In this document: one piece after another, positions 27,875-37,321 of the stretch
How the letters are laid out: the number at the start of each line of letters is the position of its first letter
How positions within the stretch are numbered: position 1 is the stretch's first letter
NCBI RefSeq assembly: GCF_003955715.1
Contig: NZ_CP034463.1
Span: 620,001-684,000 of the forward strand
Source of the DNA: Streptomyces aquilus
GTDB taxonomy: Bacteria > Actinomycetota > Actinomycetes > Streptomycetales > Streptomycetaceae
DNA length: 64,000 bases
Direction: 5' to 3'
The notes under the pieces: generated by a model
What the model was told of the DNA's origin: nothing
The model's database searches: none
Seen by the model: the letters and a program-made list of their open reading frames with translations, nothing else
Position numbers and translations under genes: made by a program

Positions 27875-29716
27875 TCACAGCAGGCGGAAGCGCAGTCGGC
27901 AGATGACGGCGTCCGTCTCCCGTCGTACGGCGTGCGCGACGACGGCGCCCCGCTGGTTCTGCAGAAGCCGCTGCCACAGCCGCTCCGGCTCGGCCTCCGG
28001 GATCAGCACGGTGACCCGGGTGGCCGGCTCGGCGGCCATGACCTCACGGACGTAGGCGGCGATGGGGCGGCCCAGGGAGCGCCGCTCGCAGGCCAGCCGC
28101 ACCAGGGAGACCCCGGGGTCCCAGTCGGCCCAGGCACGCTCCAGTGCGTGCAGGGTGGCCCGGTCCTCGGGGTCGGGGTAGCAGACGGTGACCGCGCGGA
28201 CCTCGTCGCCGAGGGAGGCGGCGGCCGTCAGGGCCTCTGAGGTGAGCCGGGACAGGGACGAGACGGGCACGATCACCAGTGAGCGTTCGCGGTGCGGGGG
28301 CTCGGGGATGCGGCCCAGACCGAGCCGCTCGCCGATCCGGCCGTACGCGCGGTGGACGGCGACGAACGCCGCGACCAGCAGCGGCAGCGCGATCACGATC
28401 AGCCAGGCGCCCTCCTGGAACTTCTCCAGCGTGACGACGACCGTCGCGACACCGGTGAGCACGGCCCCGAAGCCGTTCAGCAGGGCCTTCCCGCGCCACC
28501 CGGTCCCCTGCTCCAGACGCCAGTGCCGGACCATGCCGACCTGGGCGATGGTGAACCCGACGAAGACACCGATGGCGAAGAGCGGAACCAGGGTGTTGGT
28601 GTCGCCGCCGGAGAAGACGAGCAGCGCGGCCGAGACGAACGCGAGGGCGAGCACCCCGTGCCGGTGGACCTGGCGGTCGGCCTTCAGGGCGAAGACGTGC
28701 GGCAGGTAGTTGTCGCGGGCGAGCAGCTTCAGCAGCACCGGCAGCCCGCCGAAGGACGTGTTGGCCGAGAGCGCGAGCAGGATCATCGTCGCGAACTGGA
28801 TGACGTAGAAAGCCCAGTTGTGGCCGAGCGAGGCATCCGCGAGCTGAGCGAGGACGGTGACGCCCTCGACCGGCTGGAGGTGGAAGCGGCCGATCAGGAC
28901 CGACAGGCCGATCAGCATCACCCCGAGGACGGCTCCGAGGGCGACCTCCGCGCGCTGGGCGCGCTTGACGCGCGGGACGCGGAAGGAGGGGACGGCATTG
29001 GCGATGGCCTCGACACCGGTGAGAGCGGCACACCCAGAGGCGAAAGCTTTCAGCAGGAGCAGGGCACCCACGGTGGTGGCGTTGTCTGCGAGCACGGAGG
29101 CGTGGCCGTCCGCCGTGACCGTGCTGACTGGCCCGGACCGGAACAGACCGACCGCTATGAGCACCAGGATCGAGCCGACGAACACCACGGTCGGCACGAT
29201 GAAGACCCGGGCCGACTCGACGATGCCCCGCAGGTTCACCGCGGTGATCAGCATGAGCACGCCGAGGCAGAGCCACAGCCGGTCGTCGTAGAGGGCCGGG
29301 AAGGCGGAGGTCAGGGCGGCCACGCCGGCCGTGACGGCGACGGCCACGTTCAGGACGTAGTCCAGGACCAGGGAGGCCGCGGCCACCAGGCTCGTCCGCA
29401 CGCCCACGTGCGTCTTGGCGACGGCGTAGGAACCGCCGCCGTCCGGGAAGGCCGCGATCACCTGCCGATAGGAGGCGACCAGCACCGCGAGCAAACCCGC
29501 GATGGCCAGCGTCACCGGGAGGGTGAAGCCGAGTCCGTGTGCTCCGGCCGCCGCCAGGACCAGAACGATCGCCTCGGGGCCGTACGCCACCGACGCCATC
29601 GCGTCCAGGGACAGGGCGGCCAGGCCCGTGACGGCGGTGAGGCGATGCCGCTCGCCGGTATCGGGCGGCTCCTCGTCGGCGGGGGTCGCACCCGGCTCGG
29701 TGGTCAGGACGGACAT
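27875..29716 (-). CDS. kimA: KimA-like APC-family potassium importer
   Basis: 613 residues. The segments MASVAYGPEAIVLVLA, FPDGGGSYAVAKTHVG, NLRGIVESARVF, KAFASGCAALTGVEAIANAVPSF and ANTSFGGLPVL match, in order, B. subtilis KimA (YdaO) as I remember it, including the USP-like cytosolic C-terminal domain (LVIVPVSSLSRLTSEAL). Twelve membrane helices occupy about residues 30-440. KimA is a K+/H+ symporter inhibited by c-di-AMP. The ATG at 29716 has AAGGAG upstream. It is directly downstream of the kdp promoter region and transcribed the same way, and has its own operator pair at 29837. An APC amino-acid transporter is the less likely alternative. Confidence 0.88.
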   Translation of the reverse strand: MSVLTTEPGATPADEEPPDTGERHRLTAVTGLAALSLDAMASVAYGPEAIVLVLAAAGAHGLGFTLPVTLAIAGLLAVLVASYRQVIAAFPDGGGSYAVAKTHVGVRTSLVAAASLVLDYVLNVAVAVTAGVAALTSAFPALYDDRLWLCLGVLMLITAVNLRGIVESARVFIVPTVVFVGSILVLIAVGLFRSGPVSTVTADGHASVLADNATTVGALLLLKAFASGCAALTGVEAIANAVPSFRVPRVKRAQRAEVALGAVLGVMLIGLSVLIGRFHLQPVEGVTVLAQLADASLGHNWAFYVIQFATMILLALSANTSFGGLPVLLKLLARDNYLPHVFALKADRQVHRHGVLALAFVSAALLVFSGGDTNTLVPLFAIGVFVGFTIAQVGMVRHWRLEQGTGWRGKALLNGFGAVLTGVATVVVTLEKFQEGAWLIVIALPLLVAAFVAVHRAYGRIGERLGLGRIPEPPHRERSLVIVPVSSLSRLTSEALTAAASLGDEVRAVTVCYPDPEDRATLHALERAWADWDPGVSLVRLACERRSLGRPIAAYVREVMAAEPATRVTVLIPEAEPERLWQRLLQNQRGAVVAHAVRRETDAVICRLRFRLL

Positions 29717-29836
29717 CGGTGCGTACTCCTTCTTTCAAGGGCCGCGTACAGGGGCGCGCGGTGCACTCAGGGTGTGTCCGTTTCCAGCGGCGGCCGACCG
29801 CTCTTGGCGGCTTCTTCGCGCCGGGGCGGGCGACTT

Positions 29837-29896
29837 TGACGGGACCTTGACGGGGGTGCGGCGACCTGGGTGACAGAGGCATCAGAGTCCCGTCAA
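29837..29896. promoter_or_regulatory. Opposed direct-repeat operator pairs between kimA and the divergent membrane-protein gene
   Basis: Plus-strand TGACGG at 29837 and 29848 (11 bp apart) faces kimA. A reverse-orientation pair (CATCAG at 29880, CGTCAA at 29891, 11 bp apart) lies about 50 bp upstream of the divergent gene. The TTTGACGGGAC core is identical to that in the kdp and 37232 sites. Confidence 0.6.
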
Positions 29897-29938
29897 AAGG
29901 GGTGCCTTCCGTCCCCGCGCGTCCCTACCGTCACCGGC

Positions 29939-30469
29939 ATGGCACTCCGCGACGCAGCGTGCGAAACCGCCGGTACGGCACACGACCTCCGCTGGGCTCG
30001 GGACGTGCGGGACTCGGTGCGCTGTGCGGGCGTGCTCCTCGCGCTGCTCCTCCTGCTCGACCGGGGCACGGGCCGGCTCACACCCGGGCGCGGCGCCCTC
30101 TGGGTCGCCCTGGCGCTCCTCCTCTTCCTGGCGCTGTACCCGCCCCGTGTCCGCGCCGGTGCGGACTGGCTGTCGTCCCGGTGGCTGCTGCGCGAACGCC
30201 GGGTCCGTACCGACCTGTTGGTGTCCGTGCGCTGCCTTGACGGGTTCTCCCCACGGCTCGTGCTGCGGGACGCGTCCGGCGGCCGGGTGGAGATCGACCC
30301 CGAAGTGCTGGTGCGGAACCCCCAGTTGTGGCTCCGGGTGGAGACGGCGGCCCGGCGGTCGGCGGCGGACGGCAGGCTGCTGTGCGGGGCCACCGCGCTG
30401 GACCACCTCGCCCGGCGTATCGAGCGCGAGACCGCCCAGGCGGTGTTCAGGGCCTCGGGGCTGGAGTGA
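29939..30469 (+). CDS. Small membrane protein, paralogue of the 41640-42161 gene
   Basis: 176 residues: cytosolic N-terminus, two adjacent hydrophobic segments (AGVLLALLLLL and LWVALALLLFLALYPPRV, about 28-70), then a soluble domain containing VRTDLLVSVRCLDGFSPRLVLRDA and ending AVFRASGLE. The same order of motifs (VRTDALTTVRCHDGVSSLLVLRDA, AVLRASGLS) occurs in the 173-residue protein at 41640, so they are paralogues. Each adjoins a KimA/APC transporter and carries operator repeats about 50 bp upstream. TACCGT lies 7 bp before the ATG, suggesting a leaderless transcript. Function unknown; a regulator or partner of the K+ transporters is plausible. Confidence 0.82.
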   Translation: MALRDAACETAGTAHDLRWARDVRDSVRCAGVLLALLLLLDRGTGRLTPGRGALWVALALLLFLALYPPRVRAGADWLSSRWLLRERRVRTDLLVSVRCLDGFSPRLVLRDASGGRVEIDPEVLVRNPQLWLRVETAARRSAADGRLLCGATALDHLARRIERETAQAVFRASGLE

Positions 30470-30481
30470 CGCCGTCGCGGA

Positions 30482-31228
30482 TCATGCCGGGCCCGCTGTG
30501 TCCAGCGCCGCGCCCGTCTGGTCGGCCAATGTCACCGCGACCAGCCGGGCCTGGAGCGGCGGCAGGGCCTCCGGGCCCGGGGTGAGCATGAAACGGCCCT
30601 GGTAGCGGCCGTTGCCGTAGACCCGCAGCTCGACCTCCTCCGGGCCCCAGCCGGTCACGCTGCCGTCCTTGAGCAGACGCGCCGGCCTCCCCATCAGCGT
30701 CCCGTGCTCGAAGCGGCAGGCGCGCAGCCCCAGCAGCTGGACGAGTTCGCCCCGGACATGGTCGACCACGGTATCCGCCGAGCCCGCCGACCTGACCAGA
30801 TCGCCGGTCCGCTGGAGCCGGGCGAGGTAGGCCGCGTCGGTCACGACGACCACCTCCAACCTGCGGGCTCGGGCCGCCAGTTGGGACACGATCACGCCTA
30901 CGACCAGCAGCAGGATCGCGGTCTCCACGTCCGCGGTGGCGGAGATGTCGAAGGTCTCGTAGGGCCGCGTCAGAAAGAAGTCGTACCAGGCCGCCGCTGA
31001 CAGCGCCGCCACCACGCCCGCCGTACGGCTGCCCAGCGCGGCGACCGCGACGACAGCCACCACGAGGATCAGCGCCGCGTTCGTGTGGGACAGATCCGTG
31101 CGGACCGGCACCAGGGCGAGCGCCACCAGGAAGGGCGCCAGCAGGCCCGCCGCCAGGGCGAGGCCGTCTCGCGCCGCCCAGGCCGACATCTCATGGGGCA
31201 TCCGCCAGGTACTGGTTCCGGTGCTCAT
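30482..31228 (-). CDS. DUF4118 membrane-sensor protein (KdpD fragment-like)
   Basis: 248 residues: four membrane helices (about 20-120) of the DUF4118 type found in the middle of KdpD, then a GAF-like soluble part (LVQLLGLRACRFEHG, VELRVYGNGRYQG). It has neither kinase nor USP domain. It begins 10 bp after the KdpD-like kinase gene and is presumably co-expressed and interacting with it. It is effectively a free-standing sensor module. Convergent with the small membrane-protein gene upstream. Confidence 0.85.
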   Translation of the reverse strand: MSTGTSTWRMPHEMSAWAARDGLALAAGLLAPFLVALALVPVRTDLSHTNAALILVVAVVAVAALGSRTAGVVAALSAAAWYDFFLTRPYETFDISATADVETAILLLVVGVIVSQLAARARRLEVVVVTDAAYLARLQRTGDLVRSAGSADTVVDHVRGELVQLLGLRACRFEHGTLMGRPARLLKDGSVTGWGPEEVELRVYGNGRYQGRFMLTPGPEALPPLQARLVAVTLADQTGAALDTAGPA

Positions 31229-31238
31229 CGGGCTCCTC

Positions 31239-33746
31239 CTACGCTCGGCGCACCACAGGGTGCGGGGCCTCTTCTGGGCGTACGGTCCCGGTCTGTTCCG
31301 CGCAGGGCAGCGACACGACCATCGTCAGGCCGCCGCCCGGGGTGTCCTCCGGGGTGAGCGTGCCGTTCATCGCCTCGGTCAGACCGCGTGCCAGGGCGAG
31401 GCCGAGGCCGAGGCCAGTGGTGTTGTCGGTGTCGCCGAGCCGCTGGAACGGCTCGAAGAGGCGCTCCCGCCCGTCGTGGGGCAGGCCGGGCCCCCGGTCG
31501 ACGACCCGCAGTTCCACCCGGCCCGCCAGGGCGCTGGCGCTGACCAGCACCTTCTGTCCGGAAGGGGTGTGCCGGGCGGCGTTGCCGACCAGGTTGGCGA
31601 CGACCCGTTCCAGCAGCGGTGGATCCGCCAGGACGGCGGGGATGTCCTCCAGGTCCCGGGCCTCGGCCTCCGGCGTGTCCGCGAGCGCCGTCGAGAGTAC
31701 CTCCTCCAGGGCCGTGGCCCGCAGATTCAGGGTGAGGACGCCGGCCTCCAGGCGGCTGAGGTCGAGGAGGTTCTCCACCAGGCGGCTGAGCTTGGCCATG
31801 GACTCGTCGGCGGTGGCGAGGAGTTCGTCGCGGTCCTCGGCGGAGAACTCCACGTCCCGGCTGCGCAGCGAGGTCACGGCGGCCCAGCCGGCGGCGAGCG
31901 GGGTGCGCAGGTCGTGGCCGACGGCCCGCAGTAGCGCCGTACGCATGCGGTCGGCGGCCTTCACGGGCTCCACCTCGGCCGCTGCCTCGGCCAGCCGGGC
32001 CCGCTCGACGGCGGACCCCACGTGCGCGGCGAACGCGGCGAGGACGCGTCGCTCGGAGGAGGGGAGCGTGCGTCCGCGCAGCACCAGGTAGGCGTCCGGG
32101 CCGGCGGGCACCGCGGTGGCTCCGTCGCCGTCCGGCGGTTCGTCGACGAGCTCCGCCGAATCCATGCCGAAGGTCTCGCGGGTGCGTTCCAGCAGGGCGG
32201 GGATGGTCGCGCCGCCGCGCACGATGCTGCCCGCCAGCGACGACATGGTCTCGGCCTCGGCGGTGGCGCGGGCCGAACGGCGGGACAGCCGCAGGGAGCG
32301 GTCGACGACGGCGGCCACCGTCCCGGCCACCACCGCGAACACCCCCAGCGCGATCAGGGCGTTGGGGTCGCCGAGGGTGAAGGCGCCGATGGGTGGGATG
32401 AACCAGTAGTTCAGGAGCAGGGACGCCGTCACGGAGGCGATCAGCGCGGAGGCGACCCCGCCGATGCAGGCCACGCCCACCACCGTGAGCAGGAACAGCA
32501 GCGCCTCGCTGGTGAGGTCGAGAGAGCCGCGCAGACCGTCCAGGACGAGCGTGAGCAGCACCGGCAGGACGAGCCCGGCCACGGGGCCGGCGACCAGCCG
32601 CCCGGTCGACAGGGTCCGGCGGCGGGACGGCAGCAGGGTGCCGCGTCCGGCGCGCTCGTGGGTGACCCGGTGGACGTCGATGTCGCCGGACAGTTCGGTG
32701 ACGGTCTCCCCGGTGCCCGGACCGGTCAGGAACCGTTCCAGACGGCCCCGGCGGCTGGTGCCGAGGACGAGCTGGGTGGCGTTCTCGGCGCGGGCGAAGT
32801 CGACCAGGGCGGTGGCAATGCCGTCGCCGACGACGGAGTGGTAGCTGCCGCCGAGGTCCTCCACCAGCCGCCGCTGCCGGGCCAGCGAGGCGTGCGAGAC
32901 CCCGGCGGCGAGCCCGTCGCTGCGGGCCACGTGCACGGCGAGGAGGTCGCCCCCGGCCGACCGGGCGGCGATCCGGGCGGCCCGCCGGATCAGTGTGTCC
33001 CCCTCGGGACCGCCGGTCAGCGCGACCACGACCCGCTCCCGGGTCTCCCACACCCCGCCGATGGAGTGCTCGGCGCGGTAGCTGGTGAGCGCCTCGTCGA
33101 CCCGGTCGGCCGTCCACAGCAGGGCCAGCTGCCGCAGGGCGGTCAGGTTGCCGGGCCGGAAGTAGTTGGCGAGGGCCGCGTCGACCTTCTCGGGCGCGTA
33201 GATGTTGCCGTGCGCCATCCGCCGGCGCAGCCCCTCGGGCGGCATGTCGACGAGCTCGATCTGATGGGCCCGGCGCACAACCTCGTCGGGCACCGTCTCG
33301 TGCTGCGGCACTCCGGTGATCTTCTCGACCACGTCGTTGAGGGAGGTCAGGTGCTGGATGTTCAGCGCGGTGATCACATCGATGCCCGCGGCGAGCAGCG
33401 CCTCGATGTCCTGCCAGCGCTTGGCGTTGCGGCCGCCGCCGGGGACGTTGGTATGGGCGAACTCGTCGACGATCGCCACCTGTGGGCGGCGGGCCAGCAC
33501 CGCGCCGAGGTCCATCTCCTCGAACCGCCCGCCGCGGTAGTCACAGCGGGCGCGCCTAACCACCTCCAGACCGTCCAGCATGGCCTCGGTGCACGGCCGG
33601 CCGTGGCACTCGGCGAAGCCGACCACGACATCGGCGCCACGGGCGGCCCGGCGCCGCCCCTCGTCGAGCATCCGGTAGGTCTTGCCCACCCCTGGGGCCG
33701 CCCCGAGGTAGACCTTCAGTCGTCCGGGCCGTACGTCTTCACTCAT
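31239..33746 (-). CDS. Second KdpD-like sensor histidine kinase
   Basis: 835 residues with full KdpD architecture: Walker A GAAPGVGKT at 15-23, USP-like domain, DUF4118 membrane bundle (about 395-500), GAF-like region, H-box AVGHDLRTPLAAG, N-box NLVGNAARHTPSG, DRGPGLP and GLGLGLALARG. It clearly derives from duplication of KdpD (compare HGNIYAPEKVDAALANYFRPGNLTALR). No response regulator is adjacent, so it probably feeds KdpE or another OmpR-type regulator. In an operon with the DUF4118 gene. A degenerate 11-21-11 array lies 96-144 bp upstream. Confidence 0.93.
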   Translation of the reverse strand: MSEDVRPGRLKVYLGAAPGVGKTYRMLDEGRRRAARGADVVVGFAECHGRPCTEAMLDGLEVVRRARCDYRGGRFEEMDLGAVLARRPQVAIVDEFAHTNVPGGGRNAKRWQDIEALLAAGIDVITALNIQHLTSLNDVVEKITGVPQHETVPDEVVRRAHQIELVDMPPEGLRRRMAHGNIYAPEKVDAALANYFRPGNLTALRQLALLWTADRVDEALTSYRAEHSIGGVWETRERVVVALTGGPEGDTLIRRAARIAARSAGGDLLAVHVARSDGLAAGVSHASLARQRRLVEDLGGSYHSVVGDGIATALVDFARAENATQLVLGTSRRGRLERFLTGPGTGETVTELSGDIDVHRVTHERAGRGTLLPSRRRTLSTGRLVAGPVAGLVLPVLLTLVLDGLRGSLDLTSEALLFLLTVVGVACIGGVASALIASVTASLLLNYWFIPPIGAFTLGDPNALIALGVFAVVAGTVAAVVDRSLRLSRRSARATAEAETMSSLAGSIVRGGATIPALLERTRETFGMDSAELVDEPPDGDGATAVPAGPDAYLVLRGRTLPSSERRVLAAFAAHVGSAVERARLAEAAAEVEPVKAADRMRTALLRAVGHDLRTPLAAGWAAVTSLRSRDVEFSAEDRDELLATADESMAKLSRLVENLLDLSRLEAGVLTLNLRATALEEVLSTALADTPEAEARDLEDIPAVLADPPLLERVVANLVGNAARHTPSGQKVLVSASALAGRVELRVVDRGPGLPHDGRERLFEPFQRLGDTDNTTGLGLGLALARGLTEAMNGTLTPEDTPGGGLTMVVSLPCAEQTGTVRPEEAPHPVVRRA

Positions 33747-33841
33747 CGCCGCCGACGCGCTCCGCTCACTGGCTCAACTCCTTGAGGAGGCGGGTTACTT
33801 CTTCTACCGAAGCGCGTCCGCCGGGCGGCCGGGGTGCTTGT

Positions 33842-33890
33842 TAGCGCTTTCTTGGCGCCTGTTCCGGGGTCCTTGACACTGACTTGACGT
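33842..33890. promoter_or_regulatory. Direct-repeat operator array between kdpD paralogue and Na+/H+ antiporter
   Basis: Half-sites TAGCGC (33842), TGGCGC (33853), TGACAC (33874) and TGACGT (33885): spacing 11, 21, 11 with partly degenerate sequence. TAGGGT at 33903-33908 is a plausible -10 for the antiporter. Confidence 0.55.
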
Positions 33891-33917
33891 GCCCTGGCCG
33901 GATAGGGTGAAGGCGGT

Positions 33918-35552
33918 GTGCCGGGAAGTCTGGTCGGCCGGGGAGCCACGGTGGCTCTCTTCGAGGCCCCCTGGGGGACGGTCGGCATGCGCAGCGTAGG
34001 CACGGTTCTGGCACTGGTGGTCCTGGCCACCCTGGTGGCGACCTTCGCCCGCCGGTGGCGCATCCCCGCACCCTCCCTGCTCGTCGTCGCAGGTCTCGCC
34101 GTCGCGCTGCTGCCGGGCACCCCTCAGATCGAGATCAGCCCGGAGATCATTGGCCTGGTCGTGCTGCCGCCGCTCCTGTACGCCAGTGCCGAGGACATGT
34201 CGTGGCGTGAGCTGAAGGCCGTGTGGAAGCCGGTCGGTGTCCTGTCCATCGGCCTGGTGCTGGCCTCGGCGGCGGCCGTCGGCTGGGTGGCGTCCCTGAT
34301 CACGCCGCTGTCGTGGCAGATGGCGTTCGTGCTGGGCGCGGTGCTGGCCAGCACCGACCCGGTGGCCGTGACCGCGCTCGGCAGACGCCTCTCTCTGCCG
34401 CCGAAGGTGCAGGTCCTCGTGCAGGCGGAGAGCCTGTTCAACGACGCGACCTCACTGGTGCTGTTCCGGGTCGCGGCGAGCGTGGCGGTGGCGTCGGCCG
34501 CGGCCGGCTGGGGTACGGCAGGCGGTGAGTTCGCGGTGCTGGCGGGCGGCGGCACAATCATCGGTGCCGCGGTCGCGGGGGTGGTCGCGCTGATCCGCAG
34601 GCGCACCGAGGACCCGGTCCTGGAGACGGTGATCTCCCTGGTCACCCCGTACGCGGCCTACGTCCTCGCGGAGGCCGCCCACACCTCCGGCGTCACCTCG
34701 GTCGTGGTCGCGGGTGTCGTCCTCGGCGGCCGGGGCGACCGGCTCACCAACGCCCGTATCCGCCTCCAACTGCACGCCGTGTACGGCACGGTGGTGTTCC
34801 TGCTGGAGAGCGTCGTGTTCTCACTGATCGGGCTGGCCCTGCCCGCGCAGGTCCGGGCCCTGGAGGACGGCGACCGGGCCTGGCCGCTGTACGCCCTCGC
34901 GGTCGCCGCCACGCTGATCGCCGTACGGCTGTTGTGGCTGGCGCCGCTGTCGGCGCTCGTGCAGCGCAAGGGCGGCATCCAGCGGATGAACTGGCGGGTG
35001 CCGCTGGTGCTGACCTGGGCCGGCACCCGGGGTGTCGTGCCGCTGGCGGCGGCCCTGTCCATACCGGAGACCACGAAGGCGGGCGCCGCCCTGGCCGACC
35101 GTCCGCTCGTCCTGGTCCTGACCACGTCCGTCGTGGTCGTCACCCTCGTCGTCCAGGGCTTCACCCTCGCTCCCGTCGTACGCCGCTCCGGCATCGCCCT
35201 GGAACCCGACCACACGGAACGCGAGGAAGCCGCCGCCCGCTGCCACCTCGCCGACGCGGGCATCCGGCGCCTGGACGAACTCGCCGAACTGGAGGCTGTA
35301 CCGGACGTCGTCCTCGACCGCCTCCGCCGCGGCCTCACCGCCCGCCTCGACGACGCCCGCGACCGCCTCAACGAGGACACCGGCCCGTCCGGCTCCGCCG
35401 ACCTCGTCTACCGCCGGCTGCGCCGCGACCTGATCGTCATAGAGGCGACGGAACTGCAACGCCTCTACGACGACCACACCATCAGCGACACCACCCGCAG
35501 AAGACTCCAGCGGTCCCTGGACCTGGAGGAGGCTCGGCTGGCCGACGCCTGA
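33918..35552 (+). CDS. CPA1-family Na+/H+ antiporter (NhaP type)
   Basis: 544 residues from GTG, or 521 from ATG at 33987, where the first membrane helix begins. About twelve membrane helices follow. The ion-binding motif lies in VLASTDPVAVTALG and the FNDATSLVLF helix, both characteristic of NhaP/CPA1 exchangers. A hydrophilic C-terminal tail of about 110 residues (HLADAGIRRLDELAELE) is helical and may be regulatory. It exports Na+ (or K+) in exchange for H+, which fits the potassium/pH context. Divergent from the KdpD-like gene; ends 7 bp from the convergent neighbour. Confidence 0.92.
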   Translation: MPGSLVGRGATVALFEAPWGTVGMRSVGTVLALVVLATLVATFARRWRIPAPSLLVVAGLAVALLPGTPQIEISPEIIGLVVLPPLLYASAEDMSWRELKAVWKPVGVLSIGLVLASAAAVGWVASLITPLSWQMAFVLGAVLASTDPVAVTALGRRLSLPPKVQVLVQAESLFNDATSLVLFRVAASVAVASAAAGWGTAGGEFAVLAGGGTIIGAAVAGVVALIRRRTEDPVLETVISLVTPYAAYVLAEAAHTSGVTSVVVAGVVLGGRGDRLTNARIRLQLHAVYGTVVFLLESVVFSLIGLALPAQVRALEDGDRAWPLYALAVAATLIAVRLLWLAPLSALVQRKGGIQRMNWRVPLVLTWAGTRGVVPLAAALSIPETTKAGAALADRPLVLVLTTSVVVVTLVVQGFTLAPVVRRSGIALEPDHTEREEAAARCHLADAGIRRLDELAELEAVPDVVLDRLRRGLTARLDDARDRLNEDTGPSGSADLVYRRLRRDLIVIEATELQRLYDDHTISDTTRRRLQRSLDLEEARLADA

Positions 35553-35559
35553 GCGGCGC

Positions 35560-37113
35560 TCAGCGGAACTCGGCCAGCCGCGGCCGCAGCCCGAGCGCGG
35601 TGAGGACCGCCGCCGCGAGCAGCAGTCCCGTCGCCCACGGCAGCAGCCCGCTCACCGTCGACCGGCCCGCCCGCACGGACGCGGTGAAGTGGGCCCGGTT
35701 GATGTCCGTGACCTTGTCCAGTGCGGACATCCAGGCCCCGAAGTGCGCGTTGGAGGTGCCGGGTTCCCAGCCCATGCAGAACTCGGTGGCCGCGCGCTCC
35801 TTCCCCGCCGCGACCAGTGCCCGGATCCTGCGGTCGTCGCGCTGGTAGACGGCGTACGCCTCCACCGTCCGCTCCGCCGCGTCCCGCTCCCCCGCGAAGG
35901 TGATGTTGTCGAGCTCGCGGCGGAACTCGCCGGTGAAGCGCAGGTCGTCGCGGTCCGCCCGGTACCCCTGCCAGGTGGCGGCGAGTTCGGAGTCGTACGA
36001 CGACAAGGTCGCCCCCTCGATGCCGTACAGCTCCTGGGACTTGGCGAGGAACGACCGCGCGTACTGCTCACGCCGCTCTGGGTCCAGGAGGTAGCGGCTC
36101 TCGTCGGCGTTGGCGTCGTAGGCGACGGCGCGGGCGCGGGAGAGGGCGACGACGGAGTCGAAGGCGTCGCGGCGGGCGCCGCGCAGGTGCTCGGCGGAGG
36201 CGGACAGCATCGTCGTACCAAGGACGACGGCGATCAGGGCACAGACGGTGGCGGCCAGGACACCGGGGTTGAGGACGCGGCGGAAGCGGCGGGCCAGGTA
36301 CCACTGGAGGGCGCCGAGCACGGCGAGCAGCAGCACACCCAGCGCGACGACGGCGCTGAGCCGGGCGGAGAGGGTGGAGTGGGCGGCGGTGTATCGCGCC
36401 TCGAACGCGGCGTCGTTCGACGACACCAACTTCCGTGCCCCCGGCAGGAGCCGGGTCCGCAACAGGTCCGTCGCCTTCCGGTAGTCGGCCACGGCCGCCG
36501 CCCTGCCGCCCTCGCGGCCGTCGTTCTCCAGGGCGCGGCCGATGAGTTCCTGGTACTCGGCGAAGTCGTCCGTGAGCTGCTCAACCGTCTTCTCGTCGGT
36601 GCGGTCGCCTTGGGCGGCGACGGCGAGCGTACGCAGTTCGTGTCCGATGTCGCGGCGGGCGTCGCCGTAGAACCCGACCGCCTTGGCGTACGGCGTCCGC
36701 AACCGGGCTCCGCTTGCCAGCAGCATGTTGGCGGCCTGCGCGTCCATGTCGTCGAGGGCGAGGCTGAGGTCGGCGGCGCTGGTGGTGCGGGGTGCGTCCC
36801 GGTCGGCGACGCCGTCCCAGGTGCCGTTCACGGCGAGTCCGGCCAGCAGGAGCAGCACGGCGAGGGCGGCGGTGAGCAGGACCGTGGCCGCACGCAGAAG
36901 GCGCAGCCGCGCGGGCACGGTGGCCGGCGGGCGGCGGCGCAGAGCGGCCCGCGCGGCCACGGCCTGCTGTCTCGGGTGCGGCCGTCCCGGACCCGGATCG
37001 CCCGTCCGCGATCCCCCACTCCCGGGTCCGGAGCCGCCGTCCGGCGGGGGCACCGCTGTCGGCCGTGCGTCAGGCTCCCGCGGTGTCTGCGCCGTGCCGG
37101 CCGTGATCGTCAC
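35560..37113 (-). CDS. Membrane protein with two extracytoplasmic helical-bundle modules
   Basis: 517 residues. A long Pro/Gly-rich N-terminus (1-65) precedes four membrane helices: near 72-95 (LLTAALAVLLLLAGLAVNG), about 250-270, 282-303 and at the C-terminus (LLPWATGLLLAAAVLTAL). The two loops of 150-180 residues are all-helical and rich in Asp/Arg/Ala, like 4-helix-bundle sensor domains of chemoreceptors, so it looks like an internal duplication of TM-bundle-TM. No kinase, HAMP or other output domain is present. Family unknown. It has a strong 11-21-11 operator array 87-130 bp upstream and lies in the osmotic region, so it may sense osmotic or redox state. Confidence 0.8.
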   Translation of the reverse strand: MTITAGTAQTPREPDARPTAVPPPDGGSGPGSGGSRTGDPGPGRPHPRQQAVAARAALRRRPPATVPARLRLLRAATVLLTAALAVLLLLAGLAVNGTWDGVADRDAPRTTSAADLSLALDDMDAQAANMLLASGARLRTPYAKAVGFYGDARRDIGHELRTLAVAAQGDRTDEKTVEQLTDDFAEYQELIGRALENDGREGGRAAAVADYRKATDLLRTRLLPGARKLVSSNDAAFEARYTAAHSTLSARLSAVVALGVLLLAVLGALQWYLARRFRRVLNPGVLAATVCALIAVVLGTTMLSASAEHLRGARRDAFDSVVALSRARAVAYDANADESRYLLDPERREQYARSFLAKSQELYGIEGATLSSYDSELAATWQGYRADRDDLRFTGEFRRELDNITFAGERDAAERTVEAYAVYQRDDRRIRALVAAGKERAATEFCMGWEPGTSNAHFGAWMSALDKVTDINRAHFTASVRAGRSTVSGLLPWATGLLLAAAVLTALGLRPRLAEFR

Positions 37114-37199
37114 GGTTCCTCCAACATCACGCCACGGACGGTCGCCCGCCCCCGTTGTCGGCCAGTCTGCGGCGGGATTCGGTCACCGGCGGCCGGTAT

Positions 37200-37248
37200 T
37201 GACGCTCCTCTGACGCTTTCTCAGGTCGGTTTGACGGGACTCTGACGG
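37200..37248. promoter_or_regulatory. Direct-repeat operator array (11-21-11), best-conserved copy
   Basis: TGACGC (37200), TGACGC (37211), TGACGG (37232), TGACGG (37243): spacing 11, 21, 11, all four half-sites TGACG. It faces the helical-bundle membrane-protein gene at 37113. Confidence 0.7.
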
Positions 37249-37321
37249 CGTCGCCGCGACGGCCGTACGGGTGCCGCGGAATTCCACCCGCGTCCGTGTG
37301 CGGCCTCGCCCGCTTGGGCTC

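Noticed and set aside
31239..33746. Possibility that the second KdpD-like kinase is a degenerate pseudogene
   Set aside because: Walker A, H-box, N-box and G-boxes are all intact and the frame is open over 835 codons.
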